Below are positions 53,273-62,166 of a stretch of 64,000 nucleotides of DNA, in pieces. Origin of the DNA: Pollutimonas sp036675275. GTDB lineage: Bacteria; Pseudomonadota; Gammaproteobacteria; Burkholderiales; Burkholderiaceae_B. Where the stretch lies: NCBI GenBank assembly GCA_036675275.1, contig JAKFFG010000032.1, forward strand, positions 5,891 through 69,890, written 5' to 3'. Within the stretch, counting starts at the first letter, position 1; each line of letters opens with the position of its first letter. The notes under the pieces were generated by a model, which did not search any database, had not been told where the DNA came from, and saw nothing but the letters and a program-made list of their open reading frames with translations. The translations under genes and the position numbers were made by a program.

Positions 53273-54193
53273 ATGATGATGCATGAAAACCCGCGCAGAC
53301 CCCGACTTGGCTTGGCCCTGGGCAGTGGCTCGGCGCGCGGCTGGGCACATATTGGGGTAATCCATGCGCTGGCGAAGGTAGGCATTCGTCCCGATATCGT
53401 TTGCGGCACGTCCATCGGCGCGCTGGTGGGCGCCGCCTATGCCGTGGGCGAACTCGACCGGTTCGAGCAATGGGTAATAGGCCTGGGCATCAAAGATGTT
53501 GTCGCGTTCATGGATTTTCGGCTGAACGGCGGCATGCTAAAGGGCGAGCGCCTGATGGATTTCTTTCGCCGCAACTTCATTGACCATCCCATTGAAGACC
53601 TGAACTTGCCCTTTGGCGCTGTCGCAACCGCACTACATACCGGCCATGAAATCTGGCTGCGCAATGGCTCCACCGTTGACGCCGTTCGGGCTTCCCTGGC
53701 CTTGCCCGGCCTATTCTCGCCTGTGTGGCACGATGGGCAGTTGCTCGTCGATGGCGGGCTGGTCAACCCGGTTCCTGTTTCGCTGGCCCGCGCCATGGGC
53801 GCGGAAATCGTTATTGCCGTCGATTTGAACTCCGATATCCTCGGCCGCCACACTAACCGCGCCGCCGCGCCCGTACAGGCGACCACAGGCACGGTGGGCT
53901 CCGAATGGATGCGCAAGCTGCAGATGAATCTCACGTCATTCCTGCCCGAATCCATCCCGCCGGAACAGCGGCTACCTTCCATGCTGGACGTAGTGGCCGC
54001 CAGCCTGAACATCATGCAGGTGCGCATCACGCGCAGCCGCATGGCGGGAGAGCCGCCGGATATCGTGATTACGCCCCGGCTTGCCCACTTGGGGCTACTT
54101 GATTTCCATCGTGCAAAAGTGGCTATCGACGAGGGCCGACGGGCCGCGGAGTCGAGCATTCCCAATCTTGTAGAGTTGGGGCTGATTGCCTGA
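53273..54193 (+). CDS. rssA: Patatin-like phospholipase RssA
   Basis: 306 residues. Oxyanion box GSGSARGW, serine nucleophile GTSIGALVG, and catalytic Asp in DGGLVNPVPV form the patatin Ser-Asp dyad. The start is among three adjacent Met codons (53273-53281); the longer frame would overlap doxX. RssA-type proteins act on membrane phospholipids. It is convergent with the small I9-like gene. Confidence 0.9.
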   Translation: MMMHENPRRPRLGLALGSGSARGWAHIGVIHALAKVGIRPDIVCGTSIGALVGAAYAVGELDRFEQWVIGLGIKDVVAFMDFRLNGGMLKGERLMDFFRRNFIDHPIEDLNLPFGAVATALHTGHEIWLRNGSTVDAVRASLALPGLFSPVWHDGQLLVDGGLVNPVPVSLARAMGAEIVIAVDLNSDILGRHTNRAAAPVQATTGTVGSEWMRKLQMNLTSFLPESIPPEQRLPSMLDVVAASLNIMQVRITRSRMAGEPPDIVITPRLAHLGLLDFHRAKVAIDEGRRAAESSIPNLVELGLIA

Positions 54194-54214
54194 ACCTGCG
54201 CGAATGCCGTTGCC

Positions 54215-54451
54215 TTAATTTTTGGATGTGTCATCCAGGCATCCCACATCGCGCGATTTCTCGACATGTCGCACACCGCGGACGTGGCCCAGAGTGTCGA
54301 TGCAGGCATCGTCTACCGTGCCATGAATGACGCCTATGGACGTCATCTTGCGCTGCACGACCATGCCAGCGTCCTCGCAGCGATCCACGACCTCGGCAAA
54401 GTGTGCGAGAAACGCGTCGTCCACAAGAACGGTCACCAGGATGCGGGGCAT
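54215..54451 (-). CDS. Small stand-alone I9-like (propeptide/inhibitor) protein
   Basis: 78 residues. The beta-alpha-beta pattern ILVTVLVDDAFLAHFAEVV, then RKMTSIGVIHGTVDD and HVRGVRHVEKSR resembles inhibitor I9/subtilase propeptide domains and small orphan proteins beside bacterial subtilases, some automatically named ketohydroxyglutarate aldolase. No signal peptide. It begins 18 bases after the S8 peptidase stop on the same strand, with AAAGG upstream, so it belongs to the same transcript. A role as inhibitor or chaperone of that peptidase is inferred from fold resemblance and context. Confidence 0.6.
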   Translation of the reverse strand: MPRILVTVLVDDAFLAHFAEVVDRCEDAGMVVQRKMTSIGVIHGTVDDACIDTLGHVRGVRHVEKSRDVGCLDDTSKN

Positions 54452-54469
54452 GGGATACGCGCCTTTATG

Positions 54470-55774
54470 TCAGGGCGCCTGGACCAAACCGGCTCCCGCA
54501 TCGCGGGATGGCAGCGTCAAACGCCTTGCCGTCTGGATCAGGATATTGAACAAGGCACGGCCCTGCAAGGCGGGGTCGGCCTGTGCGTGCAGTGCTGCGA
54601 TCCCAGCAACGAAAGGGGTCGCCATGCTTGTGCCGCTTATGCTTTTGTGCAGTTGTGGCGCGGGCCAGGACGATAAAATGTCTACCCCAGGAGCGGCGAT
54701 GTCGACCTGGCCTCCGTCGGGGACCAGCCCTCCGCATGAAAATGGCGCGATCTGCATCTGCTGGTCGATGGCGCCTACAGCGAAAATCGAAGGACAGTTC
54801 GCCGGATGAGACACCGGAGCGATAATTTCGGGCCGACGGCTGTCGTTGCCGGCGGCCGCAATAATGACGGTACCCGCAGCCAGTGCGCGCCTAGCCACTT
54901 CCTCGAAGATCCGGGAATAACTTTGATCGGGTTCAAGCGGACTGCCCAGCGACATGGAAATGATCTGGCAACCTTGCTCTATTGCCCAGTTGATTCCCTC
55001 GAGCACACCGCCGTCCGCGCCGCCGCCCTGATCGCCCAGCACCTTGCCGATATATAGCTCCGCGTCGCCGGCCACACCATAACGCGGCCCGGTGGCGGGT
55101 TGCGACGGTCCGCCTGCTATTCCGGCGCAATGGGTGCCATGCCCATTGCCGTCCTGAACCGGCTCGCCGTCGATAAAGGAACGCGACACAATCTGGCGCG
55201 CTGAAAAGTCGGGATGAGACAAATCCAGCCCGGTATCCAGGACAGCCAGCTTTACGCCTTTGCCGGTATAAGCCGAGGCGGCGGAACGCGTTGCGACTAT
55301 ACCCCAGGAATATGATGTTTCATCCGGCGGCGCTGGCGGCGCACTGATGATCGCGGGCCCCCGCTGGGCCAGGGCGCGGTCCACGAGTTCATTGACCGCG
55401 TCGCGATATCCTTTCAGGTAGCTGGCCAAAGAGTCTGAGTCGCTTGGGGGTGGAGTTGGAATACCGACATCCTGCGGTTTTGCGATAGCCCAGACTTTTC
55501 TTTCGGGTTCTATCGCCAGGATAGCCGGGTTGCTTTCCTGCACCGCCATATTCAACAAGCGGCGCCCATCGGCCCCGCAACGGACCAGCGCCACTCCTAT
55601 GCGATCGAACACAATGGAGCAATTATCCGGCAACAGGGTATGGGACGGCTCGCCATCGACTGCGGCGGCGCTTGCAACCTGGCCGCCCGTCAAGTCCTTG
55701 AGCGCATTGACCGCGTCCTGCTGACGGTCCTGGCACAATAAGACCAAATAGCGGTCTGTCGTAATCGGGTCCAT
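54470..55774 (-). CDS. S8 subtilisin-like serine peptidase
   Basis: 434 residues. Catalytic Asp in LAVLDTGLDLSHPDF, His in GNGHGTHCAGI and Ser in SGTSMATPFVAG give the intact subtilase triad near residues 185, 220 and 380. No signal peptide is visible. The first 90 or so residues (LVLLCQDRQQDAVNALKDL; VALVRCGADGRRLL) look like a propeptide-type domain, followed by a Pro-rich linker. A separate I9-like gene follows directly. A cytosolic or intracellular subtilase is implied. Confidence 0.87.
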   Translation of the reverse strand: MDPITTDRYLVLLCQDRQQDAVNALKDLTGGQVASAAAVDGEPSHTLLPDNCSIVFDRIGVALVRCGADGRRLLNMAVQESNPAILAIEPERKVWAIAKPQDVGIPTPPPSDSDSLASYLKGYRDAVNELVDRALAQRGPAIISAPPAPPDETSYSWGIVATRSAASAYTGKGVKLAVLDTGLDLSHPDFSARQIVSRSFIDGEPVQDGNGHGTHCAGIAGGPSQPATGPRYGVAGDAELYIGKVLGDQGGGADGGVLEGINWAIEQGCQIISMSLGSPLEPDQSYSRIFEEVARRALAAGTVIIAAAGNDSRRPEIIAPVSHPANCPSIFAVGAIDQQMQIAPFSCGGLVPDGGQVDIAAPGVDILSSWPAPQLHKSISGTSMATPFVAGIAALHAQADPALQGRALFNILIQTARRLTLPSRDAGAGLVQAP

Positions 55775-55818
55775 ACTGACGCTCCTGTATTTCCGCAGGC
55801 GGCCCCTCTCGCATGATA

Positions 55819-55876
55819 GATCGCCCCACGGAGGGCCGCCCCACGGAGGGCCGCCCCACGGAAGGCCGCCCCCACA
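55819..55876. repeat. 15-bp tandem repeat upstream of the subtilase gene
   Basis: About three and a half copies of a 15-base G+C-rich unit, ggccgccccacggag, at 55819-55876, the outer copies degenerate. It lies 45 bases upstream of the S8 start on that gene's leader side. The unit differs from the 2956-3000 repeat, though both are 15 bp. Confidence 0.8.
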
Positions 55877-55928
55877 GCATGCGATGCGTAGACCGACGCG
55901 TCAAGCCCGAATTACTACATTGGGTGTC

Positions 55929-55950
55929 CTAGGAGCGTGGGCGCTCCTAG
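55929..55950. other. Hairpin overlapping the pstB stop codon
   Basis: A 9-bp stem CTAGGAGCG / CGCTCCTAG with a 4-base loop (arms 55929-55937 and 55942-55950) overlaps the pstB stop at 55947. No T run follows on either strand, so it is not a canonical terminator; mRNA 3'-end protection is possible. Confidence 0.5.
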
Positions 55951-56726
55951 CCGAACCGGCCGGTAATGTAGTCTTCGGTTTCCTTGCGGCCAGGCTTGAC
56001 GAAAATCTGGTCGGTCTCGCCGAATTCCATCAGCTCGCCCAGGTACATATAGGCGGTGTAATCTGAACAACGGGCGGCCTGTTGCATATTGTGGGTCACG
56101 ATCACAACAGTGTAATCGGACTTCAACTCGGCAATGAGTTCCTCGATCTTCGCCGTGGAGATGGGATCCAGGGCCGAGCACGGCTCGTCCAGCAACAGGA
56201 TTTCAGGCTTGATGGCCACGCCCCGGGCAATGCACAAGCGCTGCTGCTGTCCGCCCGACAAACTGTTGCCGCTTTGGTTGAGCTTATCTTTGACTTCCGT
56301 CCACAAGGCGGCCTTGGACAACGCCCATTCCACGCGCTCGTCCATTTCACCCTTGCTGAGCCGTTCGAACAGGCGCACGCCAAAGGCGATGTTGTCGTAG
56401 ATGCTCATGGGAAAAGGCGTGGGCTTCTGAAACACCATGCCGATCTTTGCGCGCAGCAGGGAAATATCGGTCTTGGACGACAGCAGATTTTCACCGTCCA
56501 GATTGATTTCGCCTTCAGCACGCTGGCCCGGGTAGAGCTCGAACATGCGATTGAAGGTGCGCAGAAGCGTGGACTTGCCGCAGCCCGAAGGGCCAATGAA
56601 TGCCGTGACCTTGTTTTCCTTGATCGACAGGTTCACGTCTTTGATCGCCTGGAACTTTCCATAATAAAAGTTCAGGTTCTTGACTTCCAGTTTCGTGCGT
56701 TCAGTGGTCTGTGTAGAGAGTGGCAT
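55947..56726 (-). CDS. pstB: Phosphate ABC transporter ATPase PstB
   Basis: 259 residues. Walker A GPSGCGKST, signature SLSGGQQQRLCIARG and Walker B LLLDEPCSALDPIST, with the PstB-specific NLNFYYGKFQAIKDVNL start. It energises high-affinity phosphate import and lies last in pstSCAB, 39 bases after pstA. No phoU follows, which is unusual since pstB and phoU are usually adjacent. Confidence 0.95.
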   Translation of the reverse strand: MPLSTQTTERTKLEVKNLNFYYGKFQAIKDVNLSIKENKVTAFIGPSGCGKSTLLRTFNRMFELYPGQRAEGEINLDGENLLSSKTDISLLRAKIGMVFQKPTPFPMSIYDNIAFGVRLFERLSKGEMDERVEWALSKAALWTEVKDKLNQSGNSLSGGQQQRLCIARGVAIKPEILLLDEPCSALDPISTAKIEELIAELKSDYTVVIVTHNMQQAARCSDYTAYMYLGELMEFGETDQIFVKPGRKETEDYITGRFG

Positions 56727-56765
56727 AAGGAATTCCCGGTGGAAGCGATGCTTCCAGCCATTTTG

Positions 56766-57626
56766 TCATTTACGGAAAAGGCTGCGCGCGGCAATATTGA
56801 TGCCCAACACCAGCAAAGTGATCAGGACAGCACCCGCCCACGCCAGGCGATTCCAGTCTTCGAACGGACTGGCGGCATACTGGAAGATGACGACTGGAAG
56901 ATTGGCGATGGGCGCATTCATGTTCATGGACATGAACTGGTTGTTCAGTGCTGTAAACAGCAAGGGCGCGGTTTCGCCGGAGATACGGGCAATGGCCAGC
57001 AGGATACCGGTGATGATGCCCGAGCGCGCCGCCCGATAACAAATGTTCATTACTATGCGCCACTGCGGGCACCCCAGTGCCGCGGCGGCCTCGCGCAGGC
57101 TGTTGGGAACCAGAAGCAACATATTGTCGGTGGCTCGTACGACTACCGGAATCACCAGTATGGATAGCGCCAGCGCACCCGCCCAACCTGAATAATGCCC
57201 TACCTGAGCCACATAGGTGGCATAGATGAACAGGCCGATGACGATTGAAGGAGCCGACAGCAAGACATCGTTAAGGAAGCGGGTAGCCGGAGCCAACCAA
57301 CCCCGTTGGCCATACTCGGCCAGGTAAGTTCCGGCCAGCACGCCGATGGGAGTGCCGATAAGCGTGCCTACCGCGGCCATCATGACACTGCCCAAAATCG
57401 CGTTGAGCAGGCCGCCATCGGCGCCGGGAGGCGGCGTGGCCTCGGTAAACAGCGTCAGCGACAAGGCCGAGCCGCCTTTGATGAACAAGGTGAGGATGAT
57501 CCAGCAGAGCCAGAACAGGCCGAAGATGACTGTAGCGGAGGACAGCCCCAACATTATCCGGTTGAAACGCTGCCGCTTCTTGTAGACCGGATTGGACAGG
57601 TTGACGACAGAATCAGAATTGAACAT
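56766..57626 (-). CDS. pstA: Phosphate ABC transporter permease PstA
   Basis: 286 residues and six hydrophobic segments. The EAA region is REAAAALGCPQWRIVMNICY and the family N-terminus VYKKRQRFNRIMLG. It forms the membrane channel with PstC, 14 bases after pstC. Confidence 0.93.
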   Translation of the reverse strand: MFNSDSVVNLSNPVYKKRQRFNRIMLGLSSATVIFGLFWLCWIILTLFIKGGSALSLTLFTEATPPPGADGGLLNAILGSVMMAAVGTLIGTPIGVLAGTYLAEYGQRGWLAPATRFLNDVLLSAPSIVIGLFIYATYVAQVGHYSGWAGALALSILVIPVVVRATDNMLLLVPNSLREAAAALGCPQWRIVMNICYRAARSGIITGILLAIARISGETAPLLFTALNNQFMSMNMNAPIANLPVVIFQYAASPFEDWNRLAWAGAVLITLLVLGINIAARSLFRK

Positions 57627-57640
57627 GGCTTGCGTCTCGG

Positions 57641-58579
57641 TTAGTGCGAAGTCCCTTCGCCTTTGGACAAGCGAAGAAGCAGGAGTTTCGAGAAAGCCAG
57701 CACGACGGTGGTGATCAGGAAGAGAATCAGGCCGAGCTCCAGCAGCGCGGCCTTCTGCATGCCGCCCGCCTCGTTGAACTCATTGGCCAGCGCCGACGCT
57801 ATGGAATTCGATGGAGAGAATATGGATGACGGCAGGTTGAAAGCATTGCCGATCACAAACGTCACGGCCATGGTCTCGCCCAAAGCACGTCCCAGTCCGA
57901 GCATGATGCCGCCTATTACACCGCTTTTGGTATAGGGCAGGACGACTTTCCAGACCACTTCCCATGTCGTGCTGCCCAGGCCATATGCCGACTCTTTGAG
58001 CAGCGGTGGAACAAGTTCGAACACGTCGCGCATGACCGCCGTAATGAACGGAATCACCATGATCGACAGGATGAGACCCGCCGTGAAAACGCCTATACCG
58101 AAGGGAGGCCCGGCAAATATGTCGCCCAGCACGGGAACGCCGGCGAAGAAATCGATAACATAGGGCTGTACATACTGCTGGAATATGGGCACAAACACGA
58201 ACAGGCCCCACATCCCATAAATAATGGATGGAATGGCGGCAAGCATTTCAATGGCGGTGCCCAGGGGTCGGCGCAGCCAGACTGGAGAAAGCTCGGTAAG
58301 AAACATCGCAATGCCGAACGACACAGGCACTGCGATAACCAGCGCAATCAACGATGTAAGTACAGTGCCGACGATGGGCACCATGGCGCCATAGATGTTC
58401 TGTACCGGGTCCCAGTTATTGGTCCACAAAAAGGCTATGCCGTGGGCGGCAATGGACTCCCGGCTCCCATAGACCAGCGACGCCATGATGGCCGCAAGCA
58501 GTATGAATACCAGAAACGCAAAGGTGCGCGTCAGGTTTTTGAACAGAATGTCCATGACCGCGCTTCGATTATTTTTCAT
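57641..58579 (-). CDS. pstC: Phosphate ABC transporter permease PstC
   Basis: 312 residues (304 from Met9 at 58555). It has six hydrophobic segments, with the EAA-type block LLKESAYGLGSTTWEVVWKV. It pairs with PstA. A 172-base gap with hairpins separates it from pstS. Confidence 0.93.
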   Translation of the reverse strand: MKNNRSAVMDILFKNLTRTFAFLVFILLAAIMASLVYGSRESIAAHGIAFLWTNNWDPVQNIYGAMVPIVGTVLTSLIALVIAVPVSFGIAMFLTELSPVWLRRPLGTAIEMLAAIPSIIYGMWGLFVFVPIFQQYVQPYVIDFFAGVPVLGDIFAGPPFGIGVFTAGLILSIMVIPFITAVMRDVFELVPPLLKESAYGLGSTTWEVVWKVVLPYTKSGVIGGIMLGLGRALGETMAVTFVIGNAFNLPSSIFSPSNSIASALANEFNEAGGMQKAALLELGLILFLITTVVLAFSKLLLLRLSKGEGTSH

Positions 58580-58644
58580 GTCGGCTTTTTAGCGTTTCGT
58601 GGGAAAGACCATGAGTATAAAAACACACGAGCACCAAGTTAAGA

Positions 58645-58712
58645 GTAACGCAAGACGCGTTACCGCGATTTTTGCACAACAAAGACGGCGCCATCTGCAC
58701 AGCACCGTCTTT
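58645..58712 (-). other. Two hairpins between pstS and pstC
   Basis: A hairpin at 58681-58712 (AAAGACGG...CCGTCTTT with three further inner pairs) and a second at 58645-58663 (GTAACGC/GCGTTAC) lie between the genes. Neither has a full T run. Such hairpins after a binding-protein gene often stabilise or attenuate the transcript so that PstS exceeds the membrane parts; this is inferred here. Confidence 0.45.
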
Positions 58713-58751
58713 GCATGACTTGCGAGAATATCGGAGATCCGATTTTACCCT

Positions 58752-59795
58752 TTACTTCCAGATAGCACTGCCGTCAGCGGCCTTGATCTCGGTTTTCCAT
58801 GCTTCGGCAATCTGCTCGGTCACGCTGGCAGGCATAGGAACATAGTCGAGCTCTTCGGCCATCTTGCCGCCTTTCTTGAAGGCCCAGTCAAAGAAAGCAA
58901 GCGTTTCCTTGCCATTTTCCGGCTTGTCCTGCTTCTTGTGCAGGAGAATGAAGCTGGCCGACGTTACAGGCCAGGATTCAGCACCGGGCTCTTCGGTAAG
59001 CACTACACCCATTCCCGGTGCGCTTTTCCAGTCGGCATTGGCGGCTGCCGCAGCAAATGCCGCTTGCGTAGGCTGAACGAACTTGCCGTCTTTGTTCTTG
59101 AGCTGGGTCCAGGACAGATTGTTCTGCTTGGCATAGGCGTATTCAACATAGCCAATCGAGTTCTTGAGCTGGCGAACGTAGGCGGCGACGCCTTCATTGC
59201 CCTTGCCGCCCTGGCCTGTAGGCCACTTTACGGCCTTGCCTTCGCCAACCTGTTCTTTCCAGGCGGGGGAGACTTTGGACAGATAGTTGGTCCAGCCGAA
59301 GGTGGTGCCCGAGCCATCCGAGCGGTGAACCACGATGATGGCGGCGCTAGGCAGTTTTACATCGGGATTGATAGCCTTGATTGCCGCGTCATCCCATTTG
59401 GTGATCTTGCCCAGGAAGATATCGGCAAGCACTGGGCCCGTGAGCTTCAGTTCGCCAGGCTTGATGCCGGTGACATTGATGACAGGCACCGTTCCACCGA
59501 CAATGGCGGGAAACTGGAACAGATTGTTCTTTTCGAGCGCATCGGCCTTCATTGGGTCATCGGACGCGCCGAAATCAACCGTTTTGGCGATGATCTGCTG
59601 TTGTCCGCCACCCGAGCCGATGGACTGATAATTGATGCGGTTACCAGTTTCTTTATGGTATTGGGCGGCCCATTTTGCATAAATAGGATACGGAAACGAA
59701 GCGCCTGCGCCGGTAATGTCGGCAGCATGGGCCGTGAGGGACGCTGCGGCGAAAGCGACGCCGACCGAAACCTGTAATAGAACGCGTTTGAACAT
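58752..59795 (-). CDS. pstS: Phosphate-binding periplasmic protein PstS
   Basis: 347 residues. The signal peptide (LLQVSVGVAFAAASLTAHAA) is followed by the family start DITGAGASFPYPIYAKWAAQ and the phosphate contacts in GSGGGQQQI and HRSDGSGTTFGWTNYLS. It binds orthophosphate for PstCAB. The start at 59795 (AGAGGATTTCTCT upstream) is chosen over 59873 because the longer version extends past the promoter. Confidence 0.95.
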   Translation of the reverse strand: MFKRVLLQVSVGVAFAAASLTAHAADITGAGASFPYPIYAKWAAQYHKETGNRINYQSIGSGGGQQQIIAKTVDFGASDDPMKADALEKNNLFQFPAIVGGTVPVINVTGIKPGELKLTGPVLADIFLGKITKWDDAAIKAINPDVKLPSAAIIVVHRSDGSGTTFGWTNYLSKVSPAWKEQVGEGKAVKWPTGQGGKGNEGVAAYVRQLKNSIGYVEYAYAKQNNLSWTQLKNKDGKFVQPTQAAFAAAAANADWKSAPGMGVVLTEEPGAESWPVTSASFILLHKKQDKPENGKETLAFFDWAFKKGGKMAEELDYVPMPASVTEQIAEAWKTEIKAADGSAIWK

Positions 59796-59850
59796 AGAGA
59801 AATCCTCTTGACCTGTACTAGTTAAGGCAGGCTGACCCTGCACAGACGCT

Positions 59851-59884
59851 ATATTAAGTACGCAATATGACATGTTCGTGACAG
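59851..59884 (-). promoter_or_regulatory. PHO box and -10 element of pstS
   Basis: On the minus strand CTGTCAC-GAAC-ATGTCAT (59867-59884) matches the 18-bp PhoB box of two 7-mers four bases apart. A TAATAT (59851-59856) lies exactly 10 bases downstream, the normal PhoB promoter spacing. pstSCAB should be induced by phosphate starvation. Confidence 0.8.
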
Positions 59885-59896
59885 TTACGAATATTG

Positions 59897-61969
59897 TCAG
59901 GGCCCAAGTTGTTTCATGAGGTGATGATGCAGATTGAATGGTTTGCCGCGACCCCTGACCTTAACATAGCTGCCATTGGGCAAAGCGCGCCACGCCAATT
60001 GGTTGTCGCGCAAGGCATACGTGAACGATTCGTTGATGACACGGCGTTTAAGGGTTTTGTCGAGCACCGGAAAACAGACTTCGACCCGCCGAAAGAAATT
60101 GCGGTCCATCCAGTCGGCAGACGATAAATAAACATTCTCCGCGCCGTCGTTGTAAAAGTAGAACACACGTGAATGTTCCAGGAACTGGCCGATAATCGAG
60201 CGCACCCGGATATTCTCGGACAGACCCGGCACCCCGGCCCGCAAGGCGCAAGCGCCTCGCACGATCAGGTCGATTCTGACGCCGGCCTGGCTGGCCTTGT
60301 ACAGCGCCTCGATAACGATAGGCTCGAGCAGCGAATTCATTTTGGCCATGATGCGGGCCTTTTTGCCCGCTTTGGCATTGACCGCCTCTCCCCGGATAAG
60401 TGCAACAATGGTTTCGTGCATCGTGAATGGGGCCTGAAGCAACAGCTTCAAGGGCCGCCTGGCGCCCAGGCCAGTCAGCAGCGAAAACACTTTATCCATG
60501 TCTTCGCACAGCTTCTGATCGGCGGTAAGCAGGCCGAAATCCGTGTAGAGGCGCGCCGTACGCGGGTGGTAATTGCCCGTACCCAAATGACCGTAACGCC
60601 TGATATGTCCAAGCTCGCGCCGCAATACCAAAGACATCTTGGCATGAGTCTTGTGCCCCACTACGCCGTAGCTGACGTGCGCCCCCACTTCCTCGAGTTT
60701 GGCTGCCCAGTTTATATTGGTCTGTTCGTCGAAGCGCGCCATGAGTTCCACCACCACCGTGACCTCTTTACCGGCTTTGGCCGCCGCCACGAGCAGGCGC
60801 ATGAGTTCGGAATCTTCGCCAGTGCGATAAATGGTTTGCTTGATCGCCACCACGGATGGATCCAGCGCCGCCGCCGTCAGGAAGTTCAGCACAGGCTGGA
60901 AGGCCTGATAAGGATGGTGCAGCAGATGGTCTTTTTCGGCAATGGCGCCGAATAGTTCATCGGGCTTGTCCATCACCATATCGAAAGGCGGCGGCATCTT
61001 GGGCCGATAATCGGGAAACAAAAGTTCGGGACGCTCGACCACATTGCAGAGTTGCATCAGGCGAGACAAGTTTACGGGCCCGCTGACCCGATAGGTATCC
61101 TGGGGCGAGAGCTGGAATTCTTTCTCGAGAAAAGCGGCCAGTGTGGGCGGCATGACGTGATCGATTTCCAGCCGCACGGCCGCCCCGAAATTGCGCTGCG
61201 AGAGCTCGCCCTGCAAGGCCAGCCGCAAATTGGTGATTTCTTCTTCGTCGACAAAAAGGTCGCTGTTGCGGGTTACGCGCCACTGATAGCAGCCCTTTAC
61301 GTCGAGGCCCGGGAAGAGTTCTCCCACAAACGTACTGATCATTGCAGTAAGCAAGATATAGCTGTGAGGTATGCCGGAGATCTCCGCAGGAACCTTCATG
61401 ACGCGGGGCAACGCCCGCGGCGCTTGCACAATGGCAATGGATGCGCTGCGTCCAAAGGCATCCTGGCCATGCAGAGAGACGATAAAGTTCAGGCTTTTGT
61501 TGTATACCCGCGGAAATGGATGCGCCGGATCCAGGCCGATGGGGGTGAGCATGGGCATGACTTCCCGGTGAAAGCCGGCCTGCGCCCAGGCCAGCAATTC
61601 TTCGCTCCAGTCGCATGGATCCAGCAGCGCAATGCCTTCCGCCTTGAGCTTGGGAAGAACGTCGCTGATAAGCAGACTGTTTTGCCTGTCGACCAGTTCG
61701 TGAGTCGCAACATGTACGCGCTCGAAGGCCTCTCCGGGTGTGTAGCCGTCGGCGCCGACTTGGTTGGGATTCTGCCGCTGCTGCTCCTTCAAGCTGGAAA
61801 TGCGAATTTCGAAGAACTCATCCAGATTGGAGCTCACAATGCAAAGATAGCGCAGACGTTCGAGCAACGGCGTATGAAGGTTCTCGGCCATGGCCAGTAC
61901 CCGCTCATTGAACTTCAGCAGGGAAAGCTCCCGGTTCAGCAAGGTAGGATTCGACGATGAAGGAAGCAT
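59897..61969 (-). CDS. ppk: Polyphosphate kinase 1
   Basis: 690 residues. The N-terminal LNRELSLLKFNERVLAMAEN start is typical of PPK1; the autophosphorylated-His region is SYGVVGHKTHAKMSLV and the C-terminal phospholipase-D-like domains contain VYLSSADWMDRN. It reversibly makes polyphosphate from ATP. It lies directly upstream of pstS on the same strand, with 101 bases between, and is divergent from ppx. Confidence 0.95.
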   Translation of the reverse strand: MLPSSSNPTLLNRELSLLKFNERVLAMAENLHTPLLERLRYLCIVSSNLDEFFEIRISSLKEQQRQNPNQVGADGYTPGEAFERVHVATHELVDRQNSLLISDVLPKLKAEGIALLDPCDWSEELLAWAQAGFHREVMPMLTPIGLDPAHPFPRVYNKSLNFIVSLHGQDAFGRSASIAIVQAPRALPRVMKVPAEISGIPHSYILLTAMISTFVGELFPGLDVKGCYQWRVTRNSDLFVDEEEITNLRLALQGELSQRNFGAAVRLEIDHVMPPTLAAFLEKEFQLSPQDTYRVSGPVNLSRLMQLCNVVERPELLFPDYRPKMPPPFDMVMDKPDELFGAIAEKDHLLHHPYQAFQPVLNFLTAAALDPSVVAIKQTIYRTGEDSELMRLLVAAAKAGKEVTVVVELMARFDEQTNINWAAKLEEVGAHVSYGVVGHKTHAKMSLVLRRELGHIRRYGHLGTGNYHPRTARLYTDFGLLTADQKLCEDMDKVFSLLTGLGARRPLKLLLQAPFTMHETIVALIRGEAVNAKAGKKARIMAKMNSLLEPIVIEALYKASQAGVRIDLIVRGACALRAGVPGLSENIRVRSIIGQFLEHSRVFYFYNDGAENVYLSSADWMDRNFFRRVEVCFPVLDKTLKRRVINESFTYALRDNQLAWRALPNGSYVKVRGRGKPFNLHHHLMKQLGP

Positions 61970-62003
61970 ATAAGAGGTGGCCCTTGCGGAAAGTTGACGC
62001 GAT

Positions 62004-62037
62004 CTTTTACTTCATTTTTCTTACCGTTATGTGACAG
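62004..62037 (-). promoter_or_regulatory. Weaker PHO box and -10 element of ppk
   Basis: CTGTCAC-ATAA-CGGTAAG (62020-62037, minus strand) has one perfect and one poor PhoB half-site. TAAAAG (62004-62009) lies exactly 10 bases downstream. Phosphate control of ppk is plausible, weaker than for pstS. Confidence 0.55.
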
Positions 62038-62166
62038 TCTGCGAGAACGTCCTGTTTCTGTCCAATAGAGTCGATTATCGCTGTTTTTTTACGAAACTCG
62101 ACCAAACGGACCGCGGCGGCTGGCGAGATCCTTATAATCTTGGAGTACTCACCCAAGAACACCCCA

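Noticed and set aside
55819..55876. CRISPR-like array
   Set aside because: Head-to-tail 15-bp repeats with no spacers, and no cas genes in the window.
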